The notes under the pieces: model-generated
Databases searched by the model: none
Seen by the model: only the letters and a program-made list of their open reading frames with translations
Told to the model about the DNA's origin: nothing
Assembly: GCA_021802775.1 (NCBI GenBank)
Contig: JAJZRJ010000007.1
Coordinates: 1-64,000 of the forward strand
Origin: Deltaproteobacteria bacterium
GTDB lineage: Bacteria; Desulfobacterota; Desulfobulbia; Desulfobulbales; Desulfurivibrionaceae
Length of the DNA: 64,000 nt
Direction: 5' to 3'
In this document: positions 15,942 through 25,208 of the stretch, in pieces
How positions within the stretch are numbered: the stretch's first letter is position 1
Layout: each line of letters begins with the position of its first letter
Program-made: the position numbers and the translations under genes

Positions 15942-17037
15942 ATTGCTCGTCACCGGCGCTGCCGGCTTTATCGGCGCCAATTTTGTCCACTACTGGCTGG
16001 CCCGTTATCCCGACGACCGGCTGGTGGTGCTCGACCTGCTTACCTATGCCGGCAATCGGGCCAGTCTCGCGGCAGCGGAAGGCGACCCGCGCTTCCGTTT
16101 CGTGCAGGGCGATATCAACGATGAGGCATTGGTGGGGCAACTGCTGCGGGAAGAGCGGCTCGACACCATCGTCAACTTCGCGGCCGAATCCCACGTGGAC
16201 CGCTCCATCCATGGGCCGGACCCCTTTGTGCAGACCAATATCGTCGGCACCCACAGCCTGCTCAAGGCCGCCAAGGCGGTCTGGCTCGACGCGAGTTTTG
16301 GCGGCCGGCCCCATCGCTTCCATCATGTCTCCACCGACGAGGTCTACGGCTCGCTGGCGTCGGCTGATCCGGCCTTTACCGAATCGACCCCCTACGCCCC
16401 CAATTCGCCCTATTCGGCGAGCAAAGCAGCGGCGGATCACCTGGTGCGGGCCTATCACCACACCTACGGCCTGCAGGTGACCACGAGCAACTGTTCCAAC
16501 AACTACGGCCCCTATCAGTTTCCGGAAAAATTGATCCCGCTGGTGCTGCTCAACATCCTCCACGGAAAAGCGCTGCCGATCTATGGCGACGGTGAGAACA
16601 TCCGCGACTGGCTCTACGTGGAGGATCATTGCCAGGGCATCGAGCGGGTGCTCAACAAAGGCCGGGCCGGCGAGGTGTACAACATCGGCGGCAACAACGA
16701 ATGGACCAACATCGAGATCGTGCGGCTCATCTGCCGGCTGATGGATGAACGGTTTGCCGCCGATCCTGGATTGCGCCGGCGTTTCCCCGAGAGCCCGGCA
16801 GGAGAGGGCAAGGGTGCCGCGGGGCTCATCACCTTTGTCACTGACCGTCCGGGTCACGACCGGCGCTATGCCATCAATGCCAGCAAGATTAGCGCGGAGT
16901 TGGGGTACCAGCCGCAGGAAACCTTTGAGAGCGGCATCGCCAGAACCGTGGATTGGTATCTGGCCAACGAGCCATGGTGGCGGGCAGTGATGGACGGAAG
17001 CTACCGGCAGTGGTTGGAGACCCAGTATGGCGGCTGA
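15934..17037 (+). CDS. rfbB: dTDP-glucose 4,6-dehydratase
   Basis: The 367-residue protein starts MARLLVTGAAGFIGANFVHY (NAD-binding motif) and has NFAAESHVDRSI, VSTDEVYGSL, the catalytic YSASKAAADH (Tyr/Lys) and NNYGPYQFPEKLIP. All are RmlB hallmarks. A short insertion, RRRFPESPAGEGKGAA, lies between the nucleotide-sugar-binding region and TFVTDRPGHDRRYAI. The ATG at 15934 matches the family start; the longer frame upstream is a shadow of rfbD. The order A-C-D-B completes the rhamnose module. Confidence 0.96.
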   Translation: MARLLVTGAAGFIGANFVHYWLARYPDDRLVVLDLLTYAGNRASLAAAEGDPRFRFVQGDINDEALVGQLLREERLDTIVNFAAESHVDRSIHGPDPFVQTNIVGTHSLLKAAKAVWLDASFGGRPHRFHHVSTDEVYGSLASADPAFTESTPYAPNSPYSASKAAADHLVRAYHHTYGLQVTTSNCSNNYGPYQFPEKLIPLVLLNILHGKALPIYGDGENIRDWLYVEDHCQGIERVLNKGRAGEVYNIGGNNEWTNIEIVRLICRLMDERFAADPGLRRRFPESPAGEGKGAAGLITFVTDRPGHDRRYAINASKISAELGYQPQETFESGIARTVDWYLANEPWWRAVMDGSYRQWLETQYGG

Positions 17038-17953
17038 TTTGATGTCACTTTCCTCTAAGGGTTCCGGCAAGCAGTCGAACCGAGACCGCGAAGGCCAGCG
17101 AGCAGCGACGAGGCAGTACAGTGAGTACGGCGAGGAGCCGCGCAGCGCAGCCGACAGCAGCGAACGCGGCGAAGGTATCGGTTTGAATGCAAACCGGAAG
17201 CCGCTTTCCGTGGCGATCATCACTCTCAATGAAGAGGAGCCGCTGGCCGACTGCCTTGCCAGCGTCGCCTTTGCCGACGAGATCGTGGTGGTCGATTCCG
17301 GCAGCAGCGACCGGACCGTGGCCATTGCCGAGGCCCATGGCGCCAGGGTGATCGTTCAGGCGTGGCTCGGATTCGGCCGGCAGAAGCAGTTCGCCATTGA
17401 CCAGTGCCGCCACCAATGGGTGCTGGTGCTGGATGCCGATGAGCGAATCCCGCCGGCAACCGCCCAAGAGATTACGGCGGTGCTGCGTCAGCCCGCCCAT
17501 GTCGCCTACAGTCTGCCGCGCCAGAATTTTTTCTGCGGCCGCTGGCTCAAGCACGCGGGCTGGTGGCCGGACCGGGTGGTGCGGCTCTTCGACCGGACGC
17601 AAGCACGGATGAGCGACCGTCTGGTGCACGAGGGATTGGTGGTGGACGGCCCGGTGGGGCAGCTCCAAGGTGTGATTGTCCACCATGCCAACCGGGATAT
17701 CGCCCATACCCTGGCCAAGATCAATGATTATTCTTCAGCCGGTGCCGCCGAGTTGGCCAAATCCGGCCGGAAAGGCTCGCCCTGGCAGGCGGCGGCCCGA
17801 TCTGCCTGGGCCTTTGTGCACAACTATCTCCTGCGCCGGGGTTTCCTGGACGGTAAGGAGGGGTTTGTGCAGGCAGTCTGCGATGCGGTCAATGTTTTCT
17901 TTAAGTACACTAAGCTTTGGGAGTCGGGTCGACGCAAGGACCGTGGTGCATGA
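17027..17953 (+). CDS. GT2 glycosyltransferase (WaaE/KdtX-like) with a repeat-encoded N-terminus
   Basis: From about residue 58 the protein is a family 2 glycosyltransferase: PLSVAIITLNEEEPLADCL, EIVVVDSGSSDRTVAIAEAHGA, WVLVLDADERIP (DxD-like) and RLVHEGLVVDGPVG, as in WaaE-type LPS core transferases. The first ~57 residues are low-complexity and encoded by an 88-bp dispersed repeat (17087-17174) that also occurs upstream of msbA. ATG 17027 overlaps the rfbB end and has GGAG 7 nt upstream. A TTG just before NANRKPLS, preceded by GAAGG, is an alternative start that would skip the repeat. The donor and acceptor are unknown. Confidence 0.75.
   Translation: MAADLMSLSSKGSGKQSNRDREGQRAATRQYSEYGEEPRSAADSSERGEGIGLNANRKPLSVAIITLNEEEPLADCLASVAFADEIVVVDSGSSDRTVAIAEAHGARVIVQAWLGFGRQKQFAIDQCRHQWVLVLDADERIPPATAQEITAVLRQPAHVAYSLPRQNFFCGRWLKHAGWWPDRVVRLFDRTQARMSDRLVHEGLVVDGPVGQLQGVIVHHANRDIAHTLAKINDYSSAGAAELAKSGRKGSPWQAAARSAWAFVHNYLLRRGFLDGKEGFVQAVCDAVNVFFKYTKLWESGRRKDRGA
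17087..17174 (+). repeat. 88-bp dispersed repeat, copy A (inside a coding region)
   Basis: The segment is nearly identical to the minus strand of 31667-31754, including GTACGGCGAGGAGCCGCGCA and GCGCAGCCGACAGCAGCGAA, with a handful of substitutions and one small indel. Here it is read in frame as part of the glycosyltransferase N-terminus. The 12-bp terminal inverted repeats flanking the other copy are not seen here. Confidence 0.9.
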
Positions 17954-17975
17954 TGCGGTTGCAGAGGATTGCTGT

Positions 17976-19028
17976 TTGAATATCCTGATCGTCAAGACCA
18001 GCGCCATCGGCGATGTCATTCATACCCTGCCGGCGCTCCACTGCCTGCGCCGGACTTATCCAACGGCCCGGATTACCTGGCTGGTGGAAGAGGCCGCCGC
18101 CGACGTGGTGATCGGCCATCCGGCGCTCGACCGAGTGCTGGTCGCTGGCCGCAAGGGATGGATGAGGGAGTGGCGGGCCGGCAGGCGCCTCTCTGCCTGG
18201 AGTCAGGCGCAGCGCTTTCTGCGGGAGTTGCGCGACACCCGTTACGACCTGCTCATCGACTTCCAGGGGCTGCTTAAGAGCGGCATCTGGGTGGCGCTTG
18301 CCAAGGCCGGCCGCAAGGTAGGCTTTGGCCGCGGCATGGAGCACGCCGAGATGAGTTACCTCTTTCTGAACGAACAGGTCCCGGCGGTTTCCATGGAGAT
18401 GCACGCCGTGGACCGCGAGCTGCACCTCCTACGTGCCATTGGCATCGAGTGCCCGGAGGTGCGTTTCGAGCTGCCGCTCACCACTGCCGACCATCAGGCG
18501 GCAATGGAACTCCTGGAGGCCCATGGCATTGCACCTGAGCACCCTTTTGTTGTCATCAACCCGATGACCACCTGGCCGACCAAGCACTGGCAGCCGGAGA
18601 AGTTCGCCGCGCTGGCGGACCGGCTGGCGGAGTCGGGCAAGGCGGTGGTCTTTACCGGCGGGCCGGCTGACCGGGCCGGAGTCGCGGCCATTGGCGCCAT
18701 GATGCGCCAGAAGGCGGTCAACCTGGCCGGTGCCACCTCGCTCAAGAGCCTGGCTGCCATTTTTGCCAGGGCGCAGGTGGTGGTGAGCACCGATACCGGC
18801 CCCATGCACGTGGCCGCGGCCATGGGTACCCCGGTGGTGGCTCTGTTCGGCCCCACCGCCCCGTGGCGGACCGGCCCCTATGGCGGGAAGCACCAGATAA
18901 TCCGGCTCGGACTGCCGTGCAGCCCCTGTCTCAAGAAACAGTGCCAGTTCGACACCACGGCCTGCATGGCGGATATCCCGGTGTCAGAGGTGGTGCAGGC
19001 GGTCATGAAGATCACTGGTGAGGCGTAG
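17976..19028 (+). CDS. waaC: LPS heptosyltransferase I-like (GT9, WaaC type)
   Basis: The N-terminus NILIVKTSAIGDVIHTLPAL is the WaaC/WaaF signature, followed by a GT9 C-terminal half with PFVVINPMTTWPTKHWQPEKFA, NLAGATSLKSLAAIFARA and STDTGPMHVAAAMGTPVVALFGPT. Family members add L-glycero-D-manno-heptose from ADP-heptose to the LPS inner core at the cytoplasmic membrane face. The start is TTG 17976, selected because AGAGGA lies 7 nt upstream and the protein then begins at the family N-terminus (350 aa). In-frame GTGs at 17943 and 17946 are less well placed. It fits functionally with hldA at 4709-5698. Confidence 0.87.
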   Translation: MNILIVKTSAIGDVIHTLPALHCLRRTYPTARITWLVEEAAADVVIGHPALDRVLVAGRKGWMREWRAGRRLSAWSQAQRFLRELRDTRYDLLIDFQGLLKSGIWVALAKAGRKVGFGRGMEHAEMSYLFLNEQVPAVSMEMHAVDRELHLLRAIGIECPEVRFELPLTTADHQAAMELLEAHGIAPEHPFVVINPMTTWPTKHWQPEKFAALADRLAESGKAVVFTGGPADRAGVAAIGAMMRQKAVNLAGATSLKSLAAIFARAQVVVSTDTGPMHVAAAMGTPVVALFGPTAPWRTGPYGGKHQIIRLGLPCSPCLKKQCQFDTTACMADIPVSEVVQAVMKITGEA

Positions 19029-19949
19029 ATGGCGGGCGTGGATCTTTCCATCGTCATCGTGAACTGGAACACCAGGGCGTTGCTCCTTGACTGCCTGGCC
19101 TCGGTCTATCATACGATCCGCGAGTTGTCGTTCGAGGTCTTTGTGGTGGACAACGCCTCCACCGACGGCAGTGTCGCGGCGGTGCGGCAGGAATATCCCC
19201 AGGCGGTCGTCATCGAAAACGAGCGGAACCTCGGCTTTGCCGCGGCCAACAACCAGGCCCTGCGCCAGATGGCTGGCCGCTACGCGCTGCTCCTCAATAC
19301 CGATGCAGTGCTCACCGAGGGGGCGGTGGAAAAATTGCTGCGCTTCATGGAGAGCCACCCACGGGTGGCCATGGGGTGCGGTCAACTGCTCAATGCCGAC
19401 GGCACCAAGCAGAACTCCATTGCCAACTTCCCGAGCTTTTTGACCCTGCTTGGCAACGAGTCCGTGCTCCGTATCCTGTGGCCCAAAAGATTCCCCAGCA
19501 AGCGGCGGGAGTATGCGGCGCCGATCCCGGTGGAATCCTGCATCGGCGCCTGCCTCATGGTGCGCAAGGCAGCCATGGATGCGGTGGGGTTGCTCGATGA
19601 ACGCTATTTTTTCTTCATGGAGGAGACCGACTGGGCACGCGCAATGAAAGAGGCCGGCTGGGAGTCCTGGTTCGTGCCGGATGCCCGGATTTACCATCTA
19701 CAGGGCCAGAGCGCCGGCGACAATATCGAGGCCCGGAAGATGTTCTACCGTTCGCGGTACCAGTACCTCCGCAAATGGCATGGCAACCTGATCTACCTGT
19801 TTGGATTGATTGTGGTAATACGACTTTTGGTGAATATGATGCTGAATGGTGTCGGAGTCCTTCTCTCCGTGGGGATGCATCAGGAAAGCCGTCGCCGTTT
19901 ATGGCGTTATGCCAGTTTGCTTGGTTGGCATTTCAGCGGATGCGTTTAA
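19029..19949 (+). CDS. GT2 glycosyltransferase, rhamnosyltransferase (WbbL)-like
   Basis: The protein (306 aa) has LSIVIVNWNTRALLLDCLASV, FVVDNASTDGSVAAV, NLGFAAANNQALRQ, LLLNTDAVL (DxD), CIGACLMVRKAAMDAVGLLDERYFFFMEETDW in pieces, and a C-terminal hydrophobic stretch (LIYLFGLIVVIRLLVNMML). This is the WbbL/rhamnosyltransferase-type GT2 layout. With rfbABCD just upstream, dTDP-rhamnose is a reasonable donor, by inference. The start immediately follows the waaC stop. Confidence 0.8.
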   Translation: MAGVDLSIVIVNWNTRALLLDCLASVYHTIRELSFEVFVVDNASTDGSVAAVRQEYPQAVVIENERNLGFAAANNQALRQMAGRYALLLNTDAVLTEGAVEKLLRFMESHPRVAMGCGQLLNADGTKQNSIANFPSFLTLLGNESVLRILWPKRFPSKRREYAAPIPVESCIGACLMVRKAAMDAVGLLDERYFFFMEETDWARAMKEAGWESWFVPDARIYHLQGQSAGDNIEARKMFYRSRYQYLRKWHGNLIYLFGLIVVIRLLVNMMLNGVGVLLSVGMHQESRRRLWRYASLLGWHFSGCV

Positions 19950-19963
19950 GAGTGGAACCCTCC

Positions 19964-21055
19964 ATGGCGATGCAACCACAGCGGAAGAAAGGAGGAGAGA
20001 CACTTCCCCTCGAACGCCTGAAGACGATCTTGCTGGTTCAGCTTGGGGATATTGGCGATGTGGTCTATTCGTTCTCGTGCGCCCGTGCCCTGAAAGAAAC
20101 CATGCCCAAGGCTCAGATCGTTATGGCGGTTCGCCAGAAGGCCGCCGGTTTGGTTGAGGGTTGTCAATGGGCTGACGGGGTTATCGTTGTTGACGGGAAG
20201 CCGCGGGGGGTATGGGGTACCTTAGCATATCAGTGGAAATTTTGGCGGGCGGTGCGGCGTTACCACTTTGATCTGGCTATCGATCTACGTACCGGGACTC
20301 GGGGTGCGGTTCTTGCCTTTTTGTCCGGGGCGCCGTTTCGGCTTGCCCCGTATGCTCTGGACGGCACGTTATGGCGGAACAGGCTGTTTACTCACCTCGT
20401 CGCGCCAAGTGGGAAACAAGGACAGTTTATTGTTGAGCATTATCTGGAAATCCTCACCCCATACGGTATCCAAACGGAACAGGTGATACCCGAAATCAGC
20501 GTTTCTCCCGCGCGGCTTACCGAGGTAGAGAGGTTGTTGGCTGTGTACGGTCTGGGGCGGTGGGATAAGGTGATTGCCGTTCAGCCTTTTTCACTGTGGG
20601 GCTATAAGGAATGGAAAAAGTCGAAACTGGCCACGCTCATTCGGCGAGTGCATGAGGATTATGGTCTGCCGGTCCTTATCGTTGGTGGACCTGACGAGCG
20701 GGAGAGGGCGGACGAGATCGCTGCCCTGGCCGGTGAAGGCGTTTTTAATCTTGCAGGGCAGACATCGATAGCCTTGCTCCCTCCTCTTTTGAAGGAATGT
20801 TGTCTTTTTATCGGGGTGGATAGCGCCGGTTTGCACATCGCTGCATCCGTGGGTACGCCGACCATCGGTCTCTATGGACCATCGGGATTTGCGACGTGGG
20901 CGCCAAGGGGAGAGAAACATATGGTGGTGCACAAGGCTTTTCCTTGTGTGCCGTGTCATCGTAAGGGGTGTGAGGATAGCCTGAAGAGCCGCTGTATGGA
21001 CGAACTTGATGTCGATGAGGTCTACTCGGCGGTGCGGAATCAATTAACCGGCTGA
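19964..21055 (+). CDS. GT9 heptosyltransferase-family protein
   Basis: This is a second GT9 enzyme of about 363 aa, with LKTILLVQLGDIGDVVYSFSCARAL at the N-terminus (in two halves), WDKVIAVQPFSLWGYKEWKK, NLAGQTSIALLPPLLKECCLFIGVDSAGLHIAAS in pieces, and VPCHRKGCEDS near the end. The C-terminal half is the typical ADP-heptose-binding region, but the usual WaaF-specific motifs are only partly visible, so the donor is open. The start could also be ATG 19940, which overlaps the previous gene. A+T content rises noticeably from here. Confidence 0.8.
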   Translation: MAMQPQRKKGGETLPLERLKTILLVQLGDIGDVVYSFSCARALKETMPKAQIVMAVRQKAAGLVEGCQWADGVIVVDGKPRGVWGTLAYQWKFWRAVRRYHFDLAIDLRTGTRGAVLAFLSGAPFRLAPYALDGTLWRNRLFTHLVAPSGKQGQFIVEHYLEILTPYGIQTEQVIPEISVSPARLTEVERLLAVYGLGRWDKVIAVQPFSLWGYKEWKKSKLATLIRRVHEDYGLPVLIVGGPDERERADEIAALAGEGVFNLAGQTSIALLPPLLKECCLFIGVDSAGLHIAASVGTPTIGLYGPSGFATWAPRGEKHMVVHKAFPCVPCHRKGCEDSLKSRCMDELDVDEVYSAVRNQLTG

Positions 21056-21071
21056 AATAAAGGAATTGCGC

Positions 21072-22364
21072 ATGCAACAAGCTGTAACTACCCTCCAAGT
21101 TGGGAGGATATGTTTAGATCATCCGAAAAAATGGGAAATAATTATCTGGGCAAAAGTTGTGCCCTTTCTTGTTCTGATTAACATTGCCCTGAACCCTTTT
21201 CCACATACCACTTCCATCCGTGAGATCTGTTACTATTCGGCGGTTGTCTTGCTGGCCTTTTGTTTTCTGCGGTATCGTGACTGGCGCCCTTTAAATACAC
21301 CACTCACCCTGCCGGTCGCGCTTTTTACCGGGTGGGCGTTTGCCGGGCTGTTCTGGGCGCTGGATGTTGGCGCGAGCCTGCATGATCTCCGCAGCCATTT
21401 ATTGAAATATATCGTGCTGTTTTTGTTGCTGACGATTTTCTTCAATTCACGCGCAAAGATTCGACTGTTGTTCTGGGCCATTATCGTCTCGGTGATGATT
21501 TCCGGGTTCCATGATATGTATTTTTTTTATGTGGTGGATCAGAATAGCTTTTTGACCCGGATGTGCATTCCCAACCATCAACTTCCGGTTGGTCCGCTGG
21601 GGTTCATGGCCTTGTTCGCCGCAATGCTTGCAGTTTATCTCTGGCGAATCGGGGAGGGGTTTTGGGGTAAATGCGCATTATTCTTGTGTCTTGTTGGGCT
21701 TTCGTTGATTATTTTTGTAACACAGATGCGCTCGCTTCTGGTTTCCCTGCCTTTCGTTGTTGTTGCGCTCTTCTGGGACAATAAAAAAATATTGGCAGCG
21801 GTGATGCTGGCCGTTGTTCTGGCTTTTTTCGGCTTTTTTACGAAGTTGCGAAGCTTGGATAATATTGGTTCTTATACCGACAGATTGACTATTAACTATA
21901 TGTCTCTGCTGTTGATTAAAGAACACCCGATCACAGGAATGGGTTTCAGTATGGAAACCCCTGGGGATTCGCGTTTCGTTGACCATGAGAAACTCAGGGA
22001 CCAGGTTCCCATTGCAATCAAAAATGATGGAGTTGAATATACAAGCCCCCATAACATGTGGATTGGGCTTACGATACAAACAGGCGTGGTCGGCCTGATC
22101 TTGTTTTTGGGTGTTTGGGTAACGGGAATAAGAATGTGCATAAAGTTGATTCGGAGTGCGGCTTCCCTGGAGATAAGGCTTCTCGGACAACTTGTTTTGT
22201 CTGCCATTATGTTATTTTCAGTGTATGGGTTGTTTAACGTAGTGTTCATGCACTTTTTAGAGTTGCTCATGTGTGTTTCCTTTGCTGTTGTTTCGGCTGA
22301 CAGCATTCAGAACAACAACAGCGCCGGGGGGAGCCCCGGAAATAGTTGTCTTCATGCCTCGTAA
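21072..22364 (+). CDS. O-antigen ligase/polymerase (WaaL/Wzy)-like membrane protein
   Basis: The 430-residue, highly hydrophobic protein has about 10-12 membrane segments (VVPFLVLINIALNPF, ICYYSAVVLLAFCFL, IVLFLLLTIFF, LLFWAIIVSVMISGF and others). A large loop carries ITGMGFSMETPGDSRF followed by SPHNMWIGLTIQTG, the H-N element typical of the Wzy_C/O-antigen ligase family. These enzymes join or polymerise undecaprenyl-linked glycans in the periplasm. Ligase and polymerase cannot be distinguished from sequence alone. AGGAA precedes ATG 21072. Codon use is AT-richer than in the flanking housekeeping genes. Confidence 0.75.
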   Translation: MQQAVTTLQVGRICLDHPKKWEIIIWAKVVPFLVLINIALNPFPHTTSIREICYYSAVVLLAFCFLRYRDWRPLNTPLTLPVALFTGWAFAGLFWALDVGASLHDLRSHLLKYIVLFLLLTIFFNSRAKIRLLFWAIIVSVMISGFHDMYFFYVVDQNSFLTRMCIPNHQLPVGPLGFMALFAAMLAVYLWRIGEGFWGKCALFLCLVGLSLIIFVTQMRSLLVSLPFVVVALFWDNKKILAAVMLAVVLAFFGFFTKLRSLDNIGSYTDRLTINYMSLLLIKEHPITGMGFSMETPGDSRFVDHEKLRDQVPIAIKNDGVEYTSPHNMWIGLTIQTGVVGLILFLGVWVTGIRMCIKLIRSAASLEIRLLGQLVLSAIMLFSVYGLFNVVFMHFLELLMCVSFAVVSADSIQNNNSAGGSPGNSCLHAS

Positions 22365-23502
22365 AAGAAAAATCGCGGTCGTCGTTCCCAAATATGGCCT
22401 CGTGGGGGGAGGGGAAAGATTCGTTCGCGAATTGACCGAAAGGATAGCACGGAATGCAACCTATGATATTCATGTGCTTGCCAGTCAATGGCAGGGCGGC
22501 TCAAGCCGGATAACCTTTCACCGGATACCGAGCCTTACTTTTCCCAAGTGGCTGACCACCATCAGTTTTGCCTGGTTTGTTCAGAGAAAGCTCAAGAAGA
22601 TCAAACCGGATATTGTCCATACCCATGACCGTATTTTCACTGCCGATGTCGCGACGGTTCACAGTATCCCGCACCGAACCTGGGTAAAAAAAATTCGCCG
22701 CAAGCGGGTGCCAAGTCTTTTTGATCTGGCAACAAGCTGGGTTGAAAGGAGGATGTTTACTAAGGGAAATTGTAAATACGTCTTGCCTGTTTCTGCGCTC
22801 GCAGCCCGGAAAAACCGGGAGGAGTATCCCGCGGGAGATTATCGTGTGGAAGTGGTGCATCCTGGTGTCGATGAACAATTTCTTGCTGCGGAGACGCAAT
22901 CCGGGGTCGCGGTCCGGAAGGAATTCGGGATTTCAGAAAGTGATTTTTTGATCCTCTTTGTCGGCATGAATTTCGAGCTGAAGGGCCTTGACCAACTGTT
23001 GGCAATCATGGGGCGGCTGCGCAAGAAAAACTTGCACCGGCGTCCCAGGCTTCTTGTGGTGGGCAAGGGCAACCGGGAAAAATATGAGCATGTCGCACGG
23101 GGGTACGGCATCCATGACGACGTCCTTTTTGCCGGCATCCGCCATGACATGCCCGCGGTTTACAGTGCTTCCGATATCCTTGTCCTCTTGTCCGGGTTTG
23201 ATACCTTCGGCATGGTTGTCACCGAAGCCATGGCCGCCGGGTTGCCGGCCATCGTCAGCGATAACGTGGGCGCAAGCGATTTGGTTCGTGAAGGGGAAAA
23301 TGGTTTTGTGGTGAACAGGGAGTCGAACACTGATCAAATCGCCACGAAGATCGTTGAACTTGCTGCAAACGATGAAAGGATGGCGGCGATGTCCCGCGAA
23401 GCGAAGCATACAGCCGCTGGTCAAAGCTGGGAAGAGGTGGCTGGAAAGGTTGAGGCCGTTTACGAACGTCTTTTGCGGGACAGTGGAGGGATATCTTTAT
23501 GA
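22354..23502 (+). CDS. GT4 glycosyltransferase
   Basis: The protein (382 aa) starts MPRKRKIAVVVPKYGLVGGGERFVRELTE in two halves, a GT-B N-domain with the glycine-rich GGGE loop. It then has KPDIVHTHDRIF and, in the C-domain, FLILFVGMNFELKGLDQLL, VLFAGIRHDMPAVYSASDILVLLSGFDTFGMVVTEAMAAG in pieces (the E-x7-E-type donor site) and NGFVVN. This is a retaining GT4 of the WaaG/PimA type. The acceptor is unknown. ATG 22354 overlaps the end of the ligase gene. Confidence 0.88.
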   Translation: MPRKRKIAVVVPKYGLVGGGERFVRELTERIARNATYDIHVLASQWQGGSSRITFHRIPSLTFPKWLTTISFAWFVQRKLKKIKPDIVHTHDRIFTADVATVHSIPHRTWVKKIRRKRVPSLFDLATSWVERRMFTKGNCKYVLPVSALAARKNREEYPAGDYRVEVVHPGVDEQFLAAETQSGVAVRKEFGISESDFLILFVGMNFELKGLDQLLAIMGRLRKKNLHRRPRLLVVGKGNREKYEHVARGYGIHDDVLFAGIRHDMPAVYSASDILVLLSGFDTFGMVVTEAMAAGLPAIVSDNVGASDLVREGENGFVVNRESNTDQIATKIVELAANDERMAAMSREAKHTAAGQSWEEVAGKVEAVYERLLRDSGGISL

Positions 23503-24482
23503 AAAAGGCACTCATCTCGGGAATCACCGGTCAAGACGGCAGTTACCTTGCCGAACTGCTCCTTGCGAAAGGGTATGAGGTGCACGGTATTGTCAGGAGG
23601 GTCAGCCTGGAAGACCCTGATGTGCGTATGTGGAGAATCAGGCATATTTTAGATGATGTTCATATCCATAGCGCTTCAATGGAGAGTTATGCCTCCATCT
23701 TCAATATCGTTTCAGAGGTGAAGCCGGATGAGTTTTACCATTTGGCTGCGCAAAGCTATGTGTCCTATTCCTTTGAGGATGAGTTTTCCACCATCAACAC
23801 CAACCTGAATGGTACCCATTATGTTCTTTCGGCCATAAAGAGAATAGCGCCTGCTTGCCGGATCTATTTTTCGGCCTCAAGCGAGATGTTTGGAAATCCG
23901 GAGGAAAGTCCCCAGGATGAAACAAGCAGGTTTAGGCCGCGCTCCCCTTATGGAATCTCCAAACTGGCCGGTTTTGAGTTGACCAGGAATTATCGTGAAG
24001 CATACGGTCTGTTTGCCGTTTCCGGTATCCTTTACAACCATGAATCACCCCGCCGCGGCCGTGAGTTCGTGACCAGGAAAATTTCTGGCGCCGCCGCCAG
24101 GATCAAACTGGGAATCGACAAAAAGATAGTGCTGGGCAATATCGATGCCAACCGCGACTGGGGGCATGCCCGCGACTACGTGGAGGCCATGTGGCTGATG
24201 CTCCGGCAGGATGAGCCCGAGGATTATCTGATCGCCACCGGCCAGACTCATTCGGTCCGGGATTTTCTGGAAGTAGCCTTTGGCCATCTCGGACTGGATT
24301 ACCGGCAATATTTGGAGATTTGCGACGAATTCTACCGGCCGTCAGAGAAAAACGTCTTGTGCGGCAACGCCGCCAAGGCGGGTGAGAAGCTCGGCTGGAA
24401 GCCACGGATCAGCTTCGAGGAACTGGTGCGGGAGATGGTGGAGCATGACCTTTCCTTGCTTGCGGGCAACAAAAGGACGTAG
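23499..24482 (+). CDS. gmd: GDP-mannose 4,6-dehydratase
   Basis: The 327-residue SDR starts KALISGITGQDGSYLAELLL (NADP motif). It has GIVRRVS, FYHLAAQSYVSYSFE, YFSASSEMFGNPEESPQDE, the catalytic YGISKLAGFELT, ILYNHESPRRGREFVTRKI and NIDANRDWGHARDYVEAMW, diagnostic of Gmd. The product GDP-4-keto-6-deoxymannose leads to GDP-fucose, GDP-rhamnose or related sugars. No reductase/epimerase (fcl, rmd) is visible nearby. A family 10 fucosyltransferase-like gene lies at 27244-28194. The start overlaps the previous stop (ATGA). Confidence 0.94.
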   Translation: MKKALISGITGQDGSYLAELLLAKGYEVHGIVRRVSLEDPDVRMWRIRHILDDVHIHSASMESYASIFNIVSEVKPDEFYHLAAQSYVSYSFEDEFSTINTNLNGTHYVLSAIKRIAPACRIYFSASSEMFGNPEESPQDETSRFRPRSPYGISKLAGFELTRNYREAYGLFAVSGILYNHESPRRGREFVTRKISGAAARIKLGIDKKIVLGNIDANRDWGHARDYVEAMWLMLRQDEPEDYLIATGQTHSVRDFLEVAFGHLGLDYRQYLEICDEFYRPSEKNVLCGNAAKAGEKLGWKPRISFEELVREMVEHDLSLLAGNKRT

Positions 24483-24539
24483 GACTGCTCTGCTAGCGAT
24501 AGATATCAGTTCTGTAAAAACAAAAGAACGGAGGAATGC

Positions 24540-25208
24540 GTGGGGTACCAGAGCAAACTGCTGCACCATTATGATGAGCTGAACACCCGGCAGAGGATCC
24601 GCTATAACCTGATGGATCGCTTCCGCTTTTCGGCGGCGGACCGTTTTTTCTTTGAGGGATGCCGGGGTAATCCGGGCCAGATGTTTTTAGCCGAGCGGCG
24701 GGCTCTGTACGAGGCCATTCTCCGGCACCAGCCGCGGCATTGTTTTGAAATTGGCACCTATACCGGTGGAGGCAGCACCTTCTTCCTGGCTCATGCGTTT
24801 GCCCGGCTCGGTAAAGGAAAAGTGATCACCATGGAGAGCGATGCCTCCCTGCATAAGGGGTGCGTGGACTTTTACCGGAAACGGCTCCCCGAGCTTTTTC
24901 CCTTTGTGGAGTTCGTGCATGGTGACCGGGTGGAGGCGTTATCGCCAAATATCGGTGACCGGCTTGACTGCTTTTTTCTGGACGGGGCGGAGGATGCCAG
25001 TCAGACCATGTCGCAATACCTGTTCTTTGAACAGTTCTGCGATCAGGGCACCGTGATGATGGCCCATGACTGGCACACTGAGAAAATGAAGGATCTGCGG
25101 GCGATGCTTCCCGAAGCCGCCATGGAATGGCGGATCGAGGTGTGTCTGGACCCGCCGGTGAGCGTGGGATTCGTGGTTATGGTCTGCGAAGGGAGAAAGC
25201 AAGGATGA
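24540..25208 (+). CDS. Class I SAM-dependent methyltransferase, glycan-locus type
   Basis: The 222-residue protein starts with GTG 24540, preceded by GGAGG at 5 nt. The core has HCFEIGTYTGGGSTFFLAHA (SAM glycine loop), KVITMESDASLHKGC (acidic end of strand 2) and DCFFLDGAEDASQT. This resembles the Methyltransf_24 / cephalosporin hydroxylase-like group often found in glycan clusters, where members methylate sugars. The substrate is unknown. Its stop overlaps the next gene (ATGA). Confidence 0.72.
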   Translation: MGYQSKLLHHYDELNTRQRIRYNLMDRFRFSAADRFFFEGCRGNPGQMFLAERRALYEAILRHQPRHCFEIGTYTGGGSTFFLAHAFARLGKGKVITMESDASLHKGCVDFYRKRLPELFPFVEFVHGDRVEALSPNIGDRLDCFFLDGAEDASQTMSQYLFFEQFCDQGTVMMAHDWHTEKMKDLRAMLPEAAMEWRIEVCLDPPVSVGFVVMVCEGRKQG

